Assembly: GCA_030180135.1 (NCBI GenBank)
Contig: CM058237.1
Location: forward strand, 41,623,126 to 41,687,125
Direction: 5' to 3'
Source of the DNA: Orychophragmus violaceus
Lineage: Eukaryota > Streptophyta > Magnoliopsida > Brassicales > Brassicaceae
DNA length: 64,000 bases
Shown: positions 33,000 to 43,394 of the stretch, one piece after another
Numbering within the stretch: position 1 is the stretch's first letter
Layout: the number at the start of each line of letters is the position of its first letter
Notes under the pieces: generated by a model
Database searches by the model: none
Seen by the model: the letters and a program-made list of their open reading frames with translations, nothing else
What the model was told of the DNA's origin: nothing
Position numbers and translations under genes: made by a program

Positions 33000-33398
33000 T
33001 CCCATGTCAAATCTCCCTTCTTCAAAAAATCTTGATCTCAAGGTTTAAAAGCAGAAAACCTACCCTGAAAATCGAATAGAAACTCCCAACTCACCTCCTC
33101 TGCAGATTCGTTCGCCTATTTGATCAGAACTTTTGTTGCTGCATGCCCCTGCATGTTGACCATCTTACGCTCCAACACTCGCTCGGGTTTCTTACTGAAC
33201 ACATCGGAGATCACTGCCGGTAATTCGTGGGCAGTCATCACATTACCAGCTGCCAATTTAAGCTGTGATACGTGAAAAAATAGGATGCACTTGCGATGAG
33301 GAAGGAAGGTCCAGCTTGTATTCCACTTTGACATATCTGTCCAGAACTTTGTATGGTCCATAGAACTTCGGCTACAACTTTTGATTGCTCCTTACTAC
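33000..33398 (-). pseudogene. Gypsy E integrase C-terminus, distal half
   Basis: On the - strand the frame 33361-33116 reads the end of a chromovirus-type integrase: FFHVSQLKLAAGN, LPAVISDVFSKKPERVLERK, ATKVLIK. A TAG then stands where a Trp is expected, followed by SAEEVSWEF. It is the continuation of 41222-41452; the complete Copia sits between the halves with an ACTAC duplication. Confidence 0.8.
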
Positions 33399-34070
33399 TG
33401 AAGGAACGTTTAGTTGATCCTGATTCAATTCTTAGATTCATATCAACCTAAACATGCGATCTAGGTTCTTCTCAGAATAGAAACAAATGATGATCTCACC
33501 TTATACCTGTTTGCAGCGGAAAGAGATGGTATGTCTGAGATCAGAGAAACACCGAGGGATGAATCCTCCAAAGGTTCACACACGCGATCACAGAAAACGG
33601 CTGCTAGACCACAAGGAGCTCGGCGCAGAGAGAGAGAGAGTTTTCGGCTGTGGGATTAGGGTTAATTGCTCAGAAACTCGAGTTTTACCTTATAAAACTT
33701 GTCTGATCCCGTTTGGGCCATTTGGCCCAAACACCAATTAACTAGACGGCATTCGCGCACTGTGTCGACCGATACCCCTTGTGTATCGATCGACACACAG
33801 TGCCTAAACCGTTTTATTCTCTCTAAGTACAGTAAATGCCTAGCACTTTTACCGTACTTCTGCTAAACCGTTCCTACACATTTTCCTGTTAGCTTAGGCG
33901 TGTGACCCATATGGGATCATATAATAAAGGCAATAAGTCCAAGATTTATAGATCATGAGCGGACTCTAGCAAGCCATCATGACCCCCAGTATTATATGAC
34001 TTATGTCTGATCATTGACATACTCTTACTTTCTAGAGACAGTACCGAGATTACTGGACACAATTCCAACA
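33399..34070 (-). repeat. 3' LTR of the complete Copia (672 bp)
   Basis: In element orientation it starts TGTTGGAATTG and ends ACGTTCCTTCA. It carries a CGATCG pair at 33763-33800. The single difference seen from the other LTR is g/a at about 33655 versus 40804. Confidence 0.96.
33943..33951 (-). promoter_or_regulatory. Possible TATA box in the complete Copia LTR
   Basis: On the element strand ctataaatc lies about 120 bases from the LTR start, with ttattatatg nearby as an alternative. The same word is in the 5' LTR at about 41094-41102, where it would act. Confidence 0.3.
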
Positions 34071-34082
34071 ATCTCCCACTTG
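34071..34082 (-). other. Polypurine tract of the complete Copia
   Basis: On the element strand caagtgggagat abuts the 3' LTR, as in the left Copia at 4601-4612. Confidence 0.85.
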
Positions 34083-34921
34083 TACTGGAATCTCTGTATT
34101 CATAATCCTTTTGTCACAATATCTCGATTAGTCATAAGGCAAGATTGGTGTCATCCTTATAAAGCCTAATCTTGTTCATCGGACTCTGATTTGATACTGA
34201 CAATCCAAACGACTCGGGACAGTCCGTTTGAGCATGGCCATGCATTTTCCAGTATTCAAATCTCCGATTGGCCTAGAGATATTCACTCCATTTATATTGG
34301 AGGGACAAATTCCGTCTTGTTCCATCACTGTAAACTATTCATTTCATAATGTACCCAAACAAGGTCCTTATAACTATCGCAGAACGATAGCGTTAGACAA
34401 TGATCAAAGTGCATCAGTCCATGTGCAGTCACATGCATGCGAACTCAGGTCTAAGGACTATACTCTATAGTCGTAGTAAGAATCTCTTATGACACAGATA
34501 TAAATATCCTGAAGAGTTCTTATAAGCGGGTCTTGTCCGGTCGTATGTTCCCAAACATACACCTATGTACTGACTTTGATGCCGCGCATCTATGACACAC
34601 TGAGACTTTGTCATAAGTCACGTACCAATCCAGTCTCACACGGTTGTTGGTGTTCCAATTTCAACAACCTTCGACTAGGGACGGGATGATATAAACATCT
34701 ATCAAATATAGGGTCTCATGATCAAGCTAAATGACTTCGATGACTCAAGATCAAGTCATTTACTTCGATGACCTATAAAATGGTTCATATCACTTTGGAA
34801 CGATTATTTCATCACAGTTAAAATAATCTTGAAATAATAATTTCATTAAACATAAGAATGTTTTACAAGAACATATCAAATAACTAAATAAAAGCCCTCA
34901 AAACTCCCACTCAAATTTAGA
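34083..34921 (-). other. 3' untranslated region of the complete Copia
   Basis: About 840 bp lie between the pol stop and the polypurine tract, non-coding on the element strand. The part at 34083-34560 is nearly identical to that of the left Copia. An 80-codon antisense ORF (34228-34470) is kept in both copies. Confidence 0.7.
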
Positions 34922-37900
34922 TTACATTTCTATGTCTCTAATGCCTACAGCTTCAGTCAGAAACTCGAGCTTAGGCCTTGGGAGTGGCTTTGTCAACGGA
35001 TCAGCGACGTTATCATCTGTCTGAACTCGGCTGATCTTGACTTCCTTTCTATTAATGATGTCACGTATCAAGTGAAATCTTCTTAGAACATGCTTGGATT
35101 TCTGGTGTGATCTTGGTTCCTTTGCCTGAGCTATAGCACCATTGTTGTCACAAAACAGTGCCAGAGGCTCAGCCGCATCTGGTATCACACCTAGTTCAAT
35201 AATGAACTTTCGTATCCAAACAGCTTCCTTCGCAGCTTCTGAGGCGGCGATATATTCAGCTTCTGTAGTGGAATCAGCAACGGTGTCTTGCTTGGAGCTT
35301 CTCCAACTGATTGCACCACCATTCAGACAAAAGATATAACCGGACTGTGACCGGAAATCATCTTGGTCTGTCTGGAAACTTGCGTCCGTGAATCCACTGA
35401 CTTTAAGCACATCACTTCCACCGTACACTAAGAACTTATCCTTAGTATGTCTTAGATACTTCAAGATATTCTTTACGGCAATCCAATGGTTTTCACCTGG
35501 ATTTGACTGGTATCTACTCGTCATGCTCAATGCATAAGCAACATCAGGACGAGTACAGATCATGGCATACATGACAGATCCTATTGCAGATGCATAAGGA
35601 ATATTCTTCATGCGCTCAAGCTCAGCAGCCGTCGTAGGGCTCTGCTTCTTGCTTAGCGTTGTGCCATGTACCATTGGCGTGAAGCCCTTCTTGGAATCCT
35701 TCATGCTGAATCTTTGTAGGACTTTGTCAATGTATGAATCTTGACACAAGCCTATCAGCCTTCTAGATCTATCCCGGTAGATCCTGATTCCAAGAACGTA
35801 TGCGGCTTCACCCATGTCTTTCATGGAAAAACAACTTCCAAGCCAGTCCTTTACCGACTTTAGCATTGGAACGTCGTTTCCGAGAAGCAGTATGTCATCG
35901 ACATACAGAATAAGAAATACAATCTTGCTCCCACTAGATTTCTTATACACGCATTGTTCTTCTTCGTTTCTGATGAAGTCAAATTGCTTGATCGCTTCAT
36001 CAAAACGAAGATTCCAGCTCCTCGATGCTTGCTTCAATCCATAAATGGATTTATGAAGCTTGCATACCTTTCCAGCATTCTTTGGATCTATGTAACCGTC
36101 AGGTTGTGTCATATACACATCCTCTTCCAGAATACCATTCAGGAAGGCGGTTTTCACGTCCATCTGCCAAATTTCATAATCATGAAAAGCTGCAGTTGCT
36201 AGTAGAATCCGAATAGATTTCATCATAGCCACTGGTGAATAGGTTTCATCGTAATCCACACCGTGAACTTGTCTGAAACCTTTTGCCACCAACCTGGCTT
36301 TATAAATCTGGACATTTCCATCCACGTCAATCTTCTTCTTGAAGATCCATTTGCACTCGATGGCTTTTACACCAGCGGGTAAGTCAACCAACGAAAACAC
36401 TTGGTTGACCGACATGGAGTCCATTTCGGAATCAGTGGCCTTGCGCCACTTAGAGGAATCTGGGCCCATCATGGCTTGATTGAAGTTCGATGGTTCATCA
36501 CCATCAATGATCAAAAGATCATGACAGTCAGTCACGAGGAATCCTTGATATCTCTCGGGTTCGTGACGGATCCTCCCGGATCTTCGAACTTCAGATACTA
36601 CAGGTTCAGGCTCTACAATTTCTTGTAGGTCCTCCTGCTGCTCTTCCTCATTAGGTTGAGCAGTATCCTGTTCTTCTTGAATTTCTTCAAGCAGTACCTT
36701 ACTCCCACTGTCTTTCTTAGAGAGAAACTCTCTCTCAAGAAAGTTACAATCCCGGGCAACAAAGATCTTGTTCTCGGAACGTAGATAGAAGTAATAAGCC
36801 TTGGTTTCCCGTGGATAACCAATGAAGTAGCATTTGTCAGATTTTGGTGTAAGCTTGTCTGAGATCAATCTCTTGACATAGGCTTCACAACCCCAAATTC
36901 TGAGATAAGACAGCACTGGAGCTTCTCCAGTCCATAATTCATATGGTGTCTTTGCTACTGCTTTCGATGGCGCTCTATTTAGAGTGAACACTGCTGTTAG
37001 CAGAGCATATCCCCAAAGGGATATTGGAAGGTCTGTGTGACTCATCATAGATCGAACCATATCCAATAAGGTCCGATTTCTCCTTTCAGACACACCATTC
37101 CATTGAGGTGTTCCAGGAGGAGTGAGTTGGGATACGATCCCACACTCTCTCAGATGATCACTGAATTCTTGGCTTAAGTATTCTCCTCCTCGGTCGGACC
37201 GAAGAGCCTTAATGCTTTTGCCAAGTTGGTTCTGTACTTCATTTTGGAATTCTCTGAACTTCTCAAAAGATTCAGACTTATGTTTCATTAAATAAACATA
37301 TCCATACCTACTGAAATCATCAGTAAAGGTAATGAAGTACTGATAGTTTCCTCTTGCATTTGTGGACATTGGGCCACACACATCAGTGTGTATCAGGCCC
37401 AATACGTCACTGGCCCTCTCGTTAGGTTTATTAAAGGGGGCCCGTGTCATTTTGCCCATCATGCAGGATTCGCATTTCTCACATGACTCAAAGTCAAATG
37501 AGCCAAGAAGTCCATTCGAATGGAGCCTCTTGATGCGTTTCTCGCTGATGTGCCCTAAACGACAATGCCATAGAAACGTTCGGTTCTCCTCATTAGGTTT
37601 GAACCGTTTGGTATTAATGTTATAAATTGGCGCGGATTGATCGAGTATGTAAAGCCCATTCATAAGAGGGGCAGAACCATAGAACAAATTGTTGCGATTG
37701 AAGGAACATAATTTATTCTTAACTGAAAAATCATAACCTTCCAAATCCAACAAAGAAATTGAAATAATATTTCTGCTTATAGCAGGTACAAAATAACAAT
37801 TATTCAGTTCTAAAATCAATCCCGAAGGTAAAGACAACAAGTAAGTGCCTACAGCTAGTGCTGGAACTTTCGCTCCATTCCCAACTCGTAGCTCCACTTG

Positions 37901-38899
37901 TCCTTGCTTCAGCCTTCTACTGTTGCTGAGTGCCTGCATATTAGTACAAATATGAGCCCCACAACCAGTATCCATAACCCATGAGGTATTATCAGAAGTA
38001 GTTGTATTAACTTCTATAACAAAAATACCTGTTGAAGAAGTCTCAAAAGTCTTCTTCTTCAATTCCTTTAGACCTTCCTGGAATTTCTTACATTCTCTCC
38101 TCCAATGCCCTGGTTCTTTACAGAACCTGCATATGTCAGTTGGCCCAGCCTTGGACTTGGGCTTGGGCTTTGGCGTGTCCTTGTCCGCGACTTGGACAGC
38201 CTTGGCCTTTCCCTTATCCTTAGCAGAGGATTTCTTAAACCCCTTGCCCTTCTGCACCATAAGCACATTTGGGTCCTTGGCGGTTTTCCTCAAATTGGGC
38301 TCCGCAGTCTTGAGCATTCCGTGAAGCTCAGGCAATGTCTTACTCAAGCCATGCATGTTAAAGTTCAGAATGAACTGATCATAGCTTGCAGGTAATGACT
38401 GCAGAATGATGTCGCAGGCAAGTTCCTGGCTGATTGGGCAGTCGAGTTTCTGAAGATGATCGAGATAACCCATCATCTTCAAGACATGAGGACTCACTGC
38501 CGCATTCGCAGCCAACTTGCAGTCCAAGAGGTTCTTAACTGTTTGAAACCTCTCAGTCCTAGCCTGCTCCTGAAAAAGCGATTTCAGGCTTGCCATTATC
38601 TCGATGGGTGACAATACACTCTCGAACTGTTTCTGCAGCTCAGGAGTCATTGTCACCAACATCAGGCAATAAGCATCATTTTCATCTGACGAATGCTTTT
38701 CCCAAGCATTATGCAGAGTCCTGGCGGCATTGGCAGGAGGCCTCTCGGGGAGAGGATCACGAAGGACATAATCCTTCTTCTCCTGCTTGAGGACTAGCCT
38801 TAAGTTCCTTGACCACGTCAGGAAGTTCGTTCCAGTCAGCTTCTCCTTTTCGAGAACAGACCGGATCGAGAATGAGTTTTGTGTGCTTGTAGTAGTCAT
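34922..38899 (-). CDS. Copia Gag-Pol polyprotein, intact
   Basis: This 1325-residue frame has the normal full Copia length and order. Gag (UBN2-type) spans residues 1-230, with zinc knuckle CRFCKEPGHWRREC near 255. The protease has active site VMDTGCGAHIC near 307. The integrase zinc-binding HHCC domain lies near 440-490, and the integrase core has Asp in HTDVCGP (about 505), Asp in RSDRGGEY (about 568) and Glu in NGVSERRN (about 604). RT has YKARLVAKGFRQ, WQMDVKTAFLNG and the catalytic YVDDILLLGND near 998. RNase H has TDAS near 1171, TTEAEY near 1213 and FCDNNGAI near 1250, ending LTKPLPRPK. The ATG at 38899 aligns with the gag start of the left Copia. Gag and Pol share one frame, as usual in plant Copia elements. 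No catalytic residue is missing, so an active product is plausible. Confidence 0.97.
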   Translation of the reverse strand: MTTTSTQNSFSIRSVLEKEKLTGTNFLTWSRNLRLVLKQEKKDYVLRDPLPERPPANAARTLHNAWEKHSSDENDAYCLMLVTMTPELQKQFESVLSPIEIMASLKSLFQEQARTERFQTVKNLLDCKLAANAAVSPHVLKMMGYLDHLQKLDCPISQELACDIILQSLPASYDQFILNFNMHGLSKTLPELHGMLKTAEPNLRKTAKDPNVLMVQKGKGFKKSSAKDKGKAKAVQVADKDTPKPKPKSKAGPTDICRFCKEPGHWRRECKKFQEGLKELKKKTFETSSTGIFVIEVNTTTSDNTSWVMDTGCGAHICTNMQALSNSRRLKQGQVELRVGNGAKVPALAVGTYLLSLPSGLILELNNCYFVPAISRNIISISLLDLEGYDFSVKNKLCSFNRNNLFYGSAPLMNGLYILDQSAPIYNINTKRFKPNEENRTFLWHCRLGHISEKRIKRLHSNGLLGSFDFESCEKCESCMMGKMTRAPFNKPNERASDVLGLIHTDVCGPMSTNARGNYQYFITFTDDFSRYGYVYLMKHKSESFEKFREFQNEVQNQLGKSIKALRSDRGGEYLSQEFSDHLRECGIVSQLTPPGTPQWNGVSERRNRTLLDMVRSMMSHTDLPISLWGYALLTAVFTLNRAPSKAVAKTPYELWTGEAPVLSYLRIWGCEAYVKRLISDKLTPKSDKCYFIGYPRETKAYYFYLRSENKIFVARDCNFLEREFLSKKDSGSKVLLEEIQEEQDTAQPNEEEQQEDLQEIVEPEPVVSEVRRSGRIRHEPERYQGFLVTDCHDLLIIDGDEPSNFNQAMMGPDSSKWRKATDSEMDSMSVNQVFSLVDLPAGVKAIECKWIFKKKIDVDGNVQIYKARLVAKGFRQVHGVDYDETYSPVAMMKSIRILLATAAFHDYEIWQMDVKTAFLNGILEEDVYMTQPDGYIDPKNAGKVCKLHKSIYGLKQASRSWNLRFDEAIKQFDFIRNEEEQCVYKKSSGSKIVFLILYVDDILLLGNDVPMLKSVKDWLGSCFSMKDMGEAAYVLGIRIYRDRSRRLIGLCQDSYIDKVLQRFSMKDSKKGFTPMVHGTTLSKKQSPTTAAELERMKNIPYASAIGSVMYAMICTRPDVAYALSMTSRYQSNPGENHWIAVKNILKYLRHTKDKFLVYGGSDVLKVSGFTDASFQTDQDDFRSQSGYIFCLNGGAISWRSSKQDTVADSTTEAEYIAASEAAKEAVWIRKFIIELGVIPDAAEPLALFCDNNGAIAQAKEPRSHQKSKHVLRRFHLIRDIINRKEVKISRVQTDDNVADPLTKPLPRPKLEFLTEAVGIRDIEM

Positions 38900-40534
38900 A
38901 GCTGAAATATATAGATAAAAAGGTTATTAGTTAAAATGTTCAATATGATTAATCTCGTATTAAATTTAATATGATTAATCACGCATTATATTCAATAACA
39001 TAAGTTACCCTCAATAGAATATAATGATTCCAAGATCCACATATAACTAAGATTAAAGTGGGCCACTGGCCGTCACCAAACCTTAGCTTATATCGGTAAG
39101 CCCTATATCGGCTAATTATATCCGTGATATAACTCTTGGTTGTGAATCTGGGCCCGAGGCCCAATTCACTCTGATGTCTCAAGGCCCGGGACTCCCGATG
39201 GCCCAGTCAAGAAAACCAGACTATACAGTCATGTAATCATTAATGTCTGGGACTCCCAATGACATTTATGAATCACAAACCGTCTTATCCACGCAAAAGC
39301 AGACACCCTCACACTGTAAGGCCATGAATACAATTGAATGGGCTTCGACAGCTGACATAGAATGGACAAGACATCCAACGCTTGATATTATTTGAGGTTC
39401 GTAGGTTTATTTAAAAATTCATTCCCAAAATAGAAGATTACTATTTCGGGAAACTTTCCATTTTTGGAAACCTACTATTTTTGGAAACTTTCTAAAATTG
39501 GAAACTTTCTAAAAACGGAAACTTTCTAACTTTAGAAATTTCTTAAAATCCGAATCATGCAAATCTAGAAACTTCTATAAATTAAGAAACTTTCTAATTT
39601 CAAAATATCGGAAACTTTAATTTAAAATTGATTTATATTCTTTATAAAATAAATTTTAAATTAATCTGAAGAAAGACTCAAATAATTGGCCCAATTGTTT
39701 TAACTTCTTGGCCCGAGGCCCAAGAATTGATCCATGTCCAAGACATGACCCAATTGTCCAATTAAATGACATAACCGGTCTGGTTCATTAAAATTGGTCT
39801 AACCAAATTTTAATTACTACGATGACCACAATTGTCAACCGGTTATTTACTAAACCGGATTTTCTCAATTTATTTGGTCCAACCAAATCAAATTAGAAAA
39901 TCCTGGTTTAGGCACTAAATCCAATAATTCTTTCGACATTGGATTTCTTGTCCCGGTTTAACCAGACTTAATAAAATTATTAAATCTGTTTATTAAACCG
40001 TGACGTTTAATTTTAATCAAAATATTAAACCGAGCCTTAAACCAACCATGTCGATCGATGGACCAACCGTGTCGATCGATCCATCAACCACATCGGTCGA
40101 TGCTCTCAGCATCGATCCTGCATCGATCGTGCATCGATCCTGTATCGATCGATGCTCTTACGCATGCACGGATCCGAGCCAAAACCCTAACCGTGTCGAT
40201 CGATGTGCACCAACCGCATCGGTCGATGCACCAATATCGAACCTGCATCGATCCTGTATCGATCGATGCTTTCACGCGTTAACAGGGTTAGCCGATAGAC
40301 TGTATCGACCGATCCATGCGATCGTATCGATCGATCCATGCGATCGCAGTCGATACAGACCTCTTGAAATCGCATTCTACCAAATCATATAGCTTGGTTT
40401 CTGCAATTTTATGTGTGTTTAGATTTCAATTCTTGTTGCTTAAATGGTTTCTCTTATCAGTAGTTGATTCAAAACACTTTTAAACAAGAAAACAATCCTA
40501 AACATTGAATCTAAACAAGAAAAACCAGAACCAT
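38900..40534 (-). other. Untranslated leader of the complete Copia
   Basis: The 1.6-kb leader lies between primer-binding site and gag. It is AT-rich at 39400-39660, with repeated ggaaactttcta words, and has many aaccggt words at 39770-39960. A dense array of CGATCG motifs follows at 40046-40352. Small ORFs over the array merely translate the motif. No gene is seen. Confidence 0.6.
40046..40352. promoter_or_regulatory. Dense array of TCGATCGA-type motifs in the Copia leader
   Basis: About sixteen exact or one-off TCGATCGA/TCGGTCGA motifs lie in 300 bp. Some are paired 21 bp apart (about 40051 and 40072). A run at 40107-40160 repeats catcgatc every 11 bp. The same motif is in the LTRs of this element and in Gypsy elements of the window. 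A role as a protein-binding array is inferred from its spacing. Confidence 0.5.
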
Positions 40535-40548
40535 TGGCTCTGATACCA
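40535..40548 (-). other. Primer-binding site (tRNA-iMet type) of the complete Copia
   Basis: On the element strand tggtatcagagcca starts one base inside the 5' LTR. It is complementary to the 3' end of plant initiator tRNA-Met. Confidence 0.92.
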
Positions 40549-40549
40549 C

Positions 40550-41221
40550 TGAAGGAACGTTTAGTTGATCCTGATTCAATTCTTAGATTCATATCAACCT
40601 AAACATGCGATCTAGGTTCTTCTCAGAATAGAAACAAATGATGATCTCACCTTATACCTGTTTGCAGCGGAAAGAGATGGTATGTCTGAGATCAGAGAAA
40701 CACCGAGGGATGAATCCTCCAAAGGTTCACACACGCGATCACAGAAAACGGCTGCTAGACCACAAGGAGCTCGGCGCAGAGAGAGAGAGAGTTTTCGGCT
40801 GTGAGATTAGGGTTAATTGCTCAGAAACTCGAGTTTTACCTTATAAAACTTGTCTGATCCCGTTTGGGCCATTTGGCCCAAACACCAATTAACTAGACGG
40901 CATTCGCGCACTGTGTCGACCGATACCCCTTGTGTATCGATCGACACACAGTGCCTAAACCGTTTTATTCTCTCTAAGTACAGTAAATGCCTAGCACTTT
41001 TACCGTACTTCTGCTAAACCGTTCCTACACATTTTCCTGTTAGCTTAGGCGTGTGACCCATATGGGATCATATAATAAAGGCAATAAGTCCAAGATTTAT
41101 AGATCATGAGCGGACTCTAGCAAGCCATCATGACCCCCAGTATTATATGACTTATGTCTGATCATTGACATACTCTTACTTTCTAGAGACAGTACCGAGA
41201 TTACTGGACACAATTCCAACA
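40550..41221 (-). repeat. 5' LTR of the complete Copia (672 bp)
   Basis: Same length as, and one difference from, 33399-34070. CGATCG pair at 40911-40948. Confidence 0.96.
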
Positions 41222-41452
41222 ACTACAATCGAGTTCTACCTATATGGCTGCAGCTTAACGAAAGCGTAATATCCTATCTCCAGCTCACGCTCTATAGGAT
41301 GTTGGTTCATGAAATGTTGCATTCGGTACTGAGCGCATAACAAGTGAAACTTCAACAACAACAACATATTCTCACGATTTTGCAGGCATTTATCAACCAC
41401 TGCAACCTTTGCTTCACCTGGTAGGTATGGTAGATGCTGGGGGGGAGGTTGG
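41222..41452 (-). pseudogene. Gypsy E integrase C-terminus, proximal half
   Basis: On the - strand 41463-41236 reads LPYLPGEAKVAVVDKCLQNR, FHLLCAQYRMQ and YAFVKLQPYR, the conserved region after the integrase core in chromovirus-type Gypsy elements. It stops at a TAG next to the Copia insertion. Upstream it is cut off by element C at 41453. Confidence 0.8.
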
Positions 41453-42993
41453 TGATATATCATGGTTTTAGGTGTTTTAAACCATGATATAAGTATATAT
41501 TCGAGTCTTTTGTAGTGTCTTTCGAGTCTTTTCCGATGTTTTATAGGTTTCCAAACGTTTGTAGGATTTTGGAAGATTATGGAGCTTTTTTGGCAAAGAT
41601 TGGAGTTGAAGCCGTGATGACAAGTTCAAAGTGTCTGTTCGAAATGAGCATCGACCGACGCACACATGCATCAGTCGACGCAGCCTCCAATCAGAAAATT
41701 CGCCAGCGATTAATGAAGTCTTGAAGATTTGCAGAATTGGCTCATAAGTTTTATTATTTACAAAGAAGACCCAAAACGTGTTTAGCACTTATATTAGGGT
41801 TTTTGACTTTTATTCTAGTGACGTTTTCATTACTTTTGGCTAGAGAGAGTTTAGAGCTTTGGGGCTGATCGGTACCTTGTACTTCTTTTGGAGAGGATTT
41901 CGAACCCCTTTTTCTATTCTCTTACTCTTTTAATGCAATCTATTCAATCCATGTTGCTTGTTTCATTCGTTATGTCTGAGTAAATTCATTGTTAGGTTTA
42001 GGGATTCTCGTAGGTTTTTCATGGCATGTTAAGATTGATTTAATCAGTTAAGGAATTCATAACCAGTTAGTTCTTCAACTTGAATTTTTCTTAAAGCTAG
42101 TTTCTAACCTGATCAATTGGAATCTAAATGTTAGGTTTTTTAATTGACTTTTATTCTTGTGACGTGTTTAGCACTTATATTACGGTTTTGACTTTTATTC
42201 TTGTGACGTTTTTCACTACTTTTGGCTAGAGAGAGTTTAGAGCTTTGGGGCTGATCCGTACCTTGTCCTGCTTTGGAGAAGATTTCGAACCCCTTTTTCT
42301 ATTCTCTTACTCTTTTAATGCAATCTATTCAATCCATGTTGTTTGTTTCATTCAATATGTCTAAGTAGATTCATTGTTAGGTTTAGGGATTCTCGTAGGG
42401 TTTTTATGGCATGTTAAGATTGATTTAATAAGTTAAGGAATTTATAACCAGTTAGTTCTTGAACCTGAATTGTTCTTAAAGCTAATTTCTAACCTGATTA
42501 ATTGACACAAAAGTGTAATTTGGAATCTGATTTATTTAGGTTGAGCAAATTAGATATCCGCAAAGAAATTTGGTGTAGCTAATTTGTGAACAAATCAACT
42601 TGGACTTAAGGCTAGTTTAATCTGTAGAAATTGCAAAGAAATATGGATTTCTAGGATTTAGACTTGGTAAATTCTCGCAACGAAAGTTGGATAGTTTTAC
42701 ATTTGTGTTTGAGTTCTAGAACGGTACTTAATTCGATCATGACTGATTGTAAATCTGCATGACCTGATTTCCTGAGAACTCCCTTGACCTAGCGCCTTTA
42801 GTATTGATAACACACCGCCGGCTAATCGATTTACTGCTTTTATTTTATTGCTTATTGATTGATGCTGCTTAGCTCTACTCAATACTTTATAATCTGTCAT
42901 AAGAACTCTTGAGTATTTGTGGTTCGACCTTATATATTACATTTGCCTGTGCACTTGCAGTGTAACTTAGGGAATTATACTCTGAGCATATCA
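41453..42993 (+). repeat. 5' LTR of element C (1541 bp)
   Basis: TG..CA ends. A CGATCG-type pair lies at 41648-41686. An internal tandem duplication lengthens it relative to the 1.17-1.20-kb LTRs of A and B. Sequence near 42540-42690 (gcaaagaaatttgg, cgcaacgaaagttgg) corresponds to the repeated ccaaactttcgtttgcga words of the A and B LTRs. Confidence 0.88.
41778..42500 (+). repeat. 386-bp tandem duplication inside the C LTR
   Basis: gtgtttagcacttatatta starts at 41778 and again at 42164. Both copies run through gctttggggctgatc, ctcttactcttttaatgcaa and taaccagttagttcttcaac-type sequence. The second copy passes into unique LTR sequence after about 42500. Confidence 0.85.
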
Positions 42994-42998
42994 AGTTT

Positions 42999-43015
42999 TG
43001 GCGCTGTTGCCGGGG
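42999..43015 (+). other. Primer-binding site of element C
   Basis: tggcgctgttgccgggg, one base changed from the A and B sites, lies five bases inside the LTR. Confidence 0.85.
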
Positions 43016-43394
43016 ACTTTTGAGTCTTCGATAGATTTAAGTTTAGACTTTAGACTAGGCTTTTCGTTTTTAGTTACAAATTTTTCCTTTTTGTTTTGTC
43101 TTTTACGTGTCCGGGCTTGCGTGAAGAACAAGTGCATAGACCGTTACTCTTGAGCATCGATCGACGCAGCCACGAACAGAAACGATCGACGCGGTCATAT
43201 GCATTGATCGACGCATCTGCCGTGAATCAGATAGTGCATGCCTAATCGTGCACTCAGAAGCAATCCGGACAAAGAGCTCGTTTTTCTTGAGAGTACAGGG
43301 CTTGCAAGGTTAGAGAGAACAAACATGAAAGCTCAGAAGCCAGTGAGAATGTTGAATCCAAATGCTGTGATTTTGATTCGATGAACAAGTTATT
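43016..43394 (+). other. Leader of element C
   Basis: Non-coding. It holds a cluster of three CGATCG-type motifs at 43157-43215. Confidence 0.55.

Larger units (their letters stand above)
33399..41221 (-). mobile_element. Complete young Ty1/copia retrotransposon (7.8 kb)
   Basis: It has two 672-bp LTRs that differ at one position by eye, a 5-bp target duplication, a tRNA-iMet-type primer-binding site, a polypurine tract and an uninterrupted 1325-residue Gag-Pol frame with all catalytic motifs. Everything needed for autonomous movement is present in sequence. It inserted into the integrase of Gypsy E. Confidence 0.97.
33394..41226 (-). repeat. Target-site duplication ACTAC of the complete Copia
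   Basis: actac lies at 33394-33398 and 41222-41226, just outside the two LTRs. Joining the flanks restores the integrase reading of Gypsy E apart from its own stops. Confidence 0.95.

Noticed and set aside
35142..38790. Several + strand ORFs of 60-96 codons
   Set aside because: Shadows of the intact Copia polyprotein on the - strand.
40000..40392. ORFs on both strands (130, 74 and 63 codons) rich in SID, HRS and DR
   Set aside because: They only translate the CGATCG motif array in the Copia leader; there is no homology and all frames are equally open.
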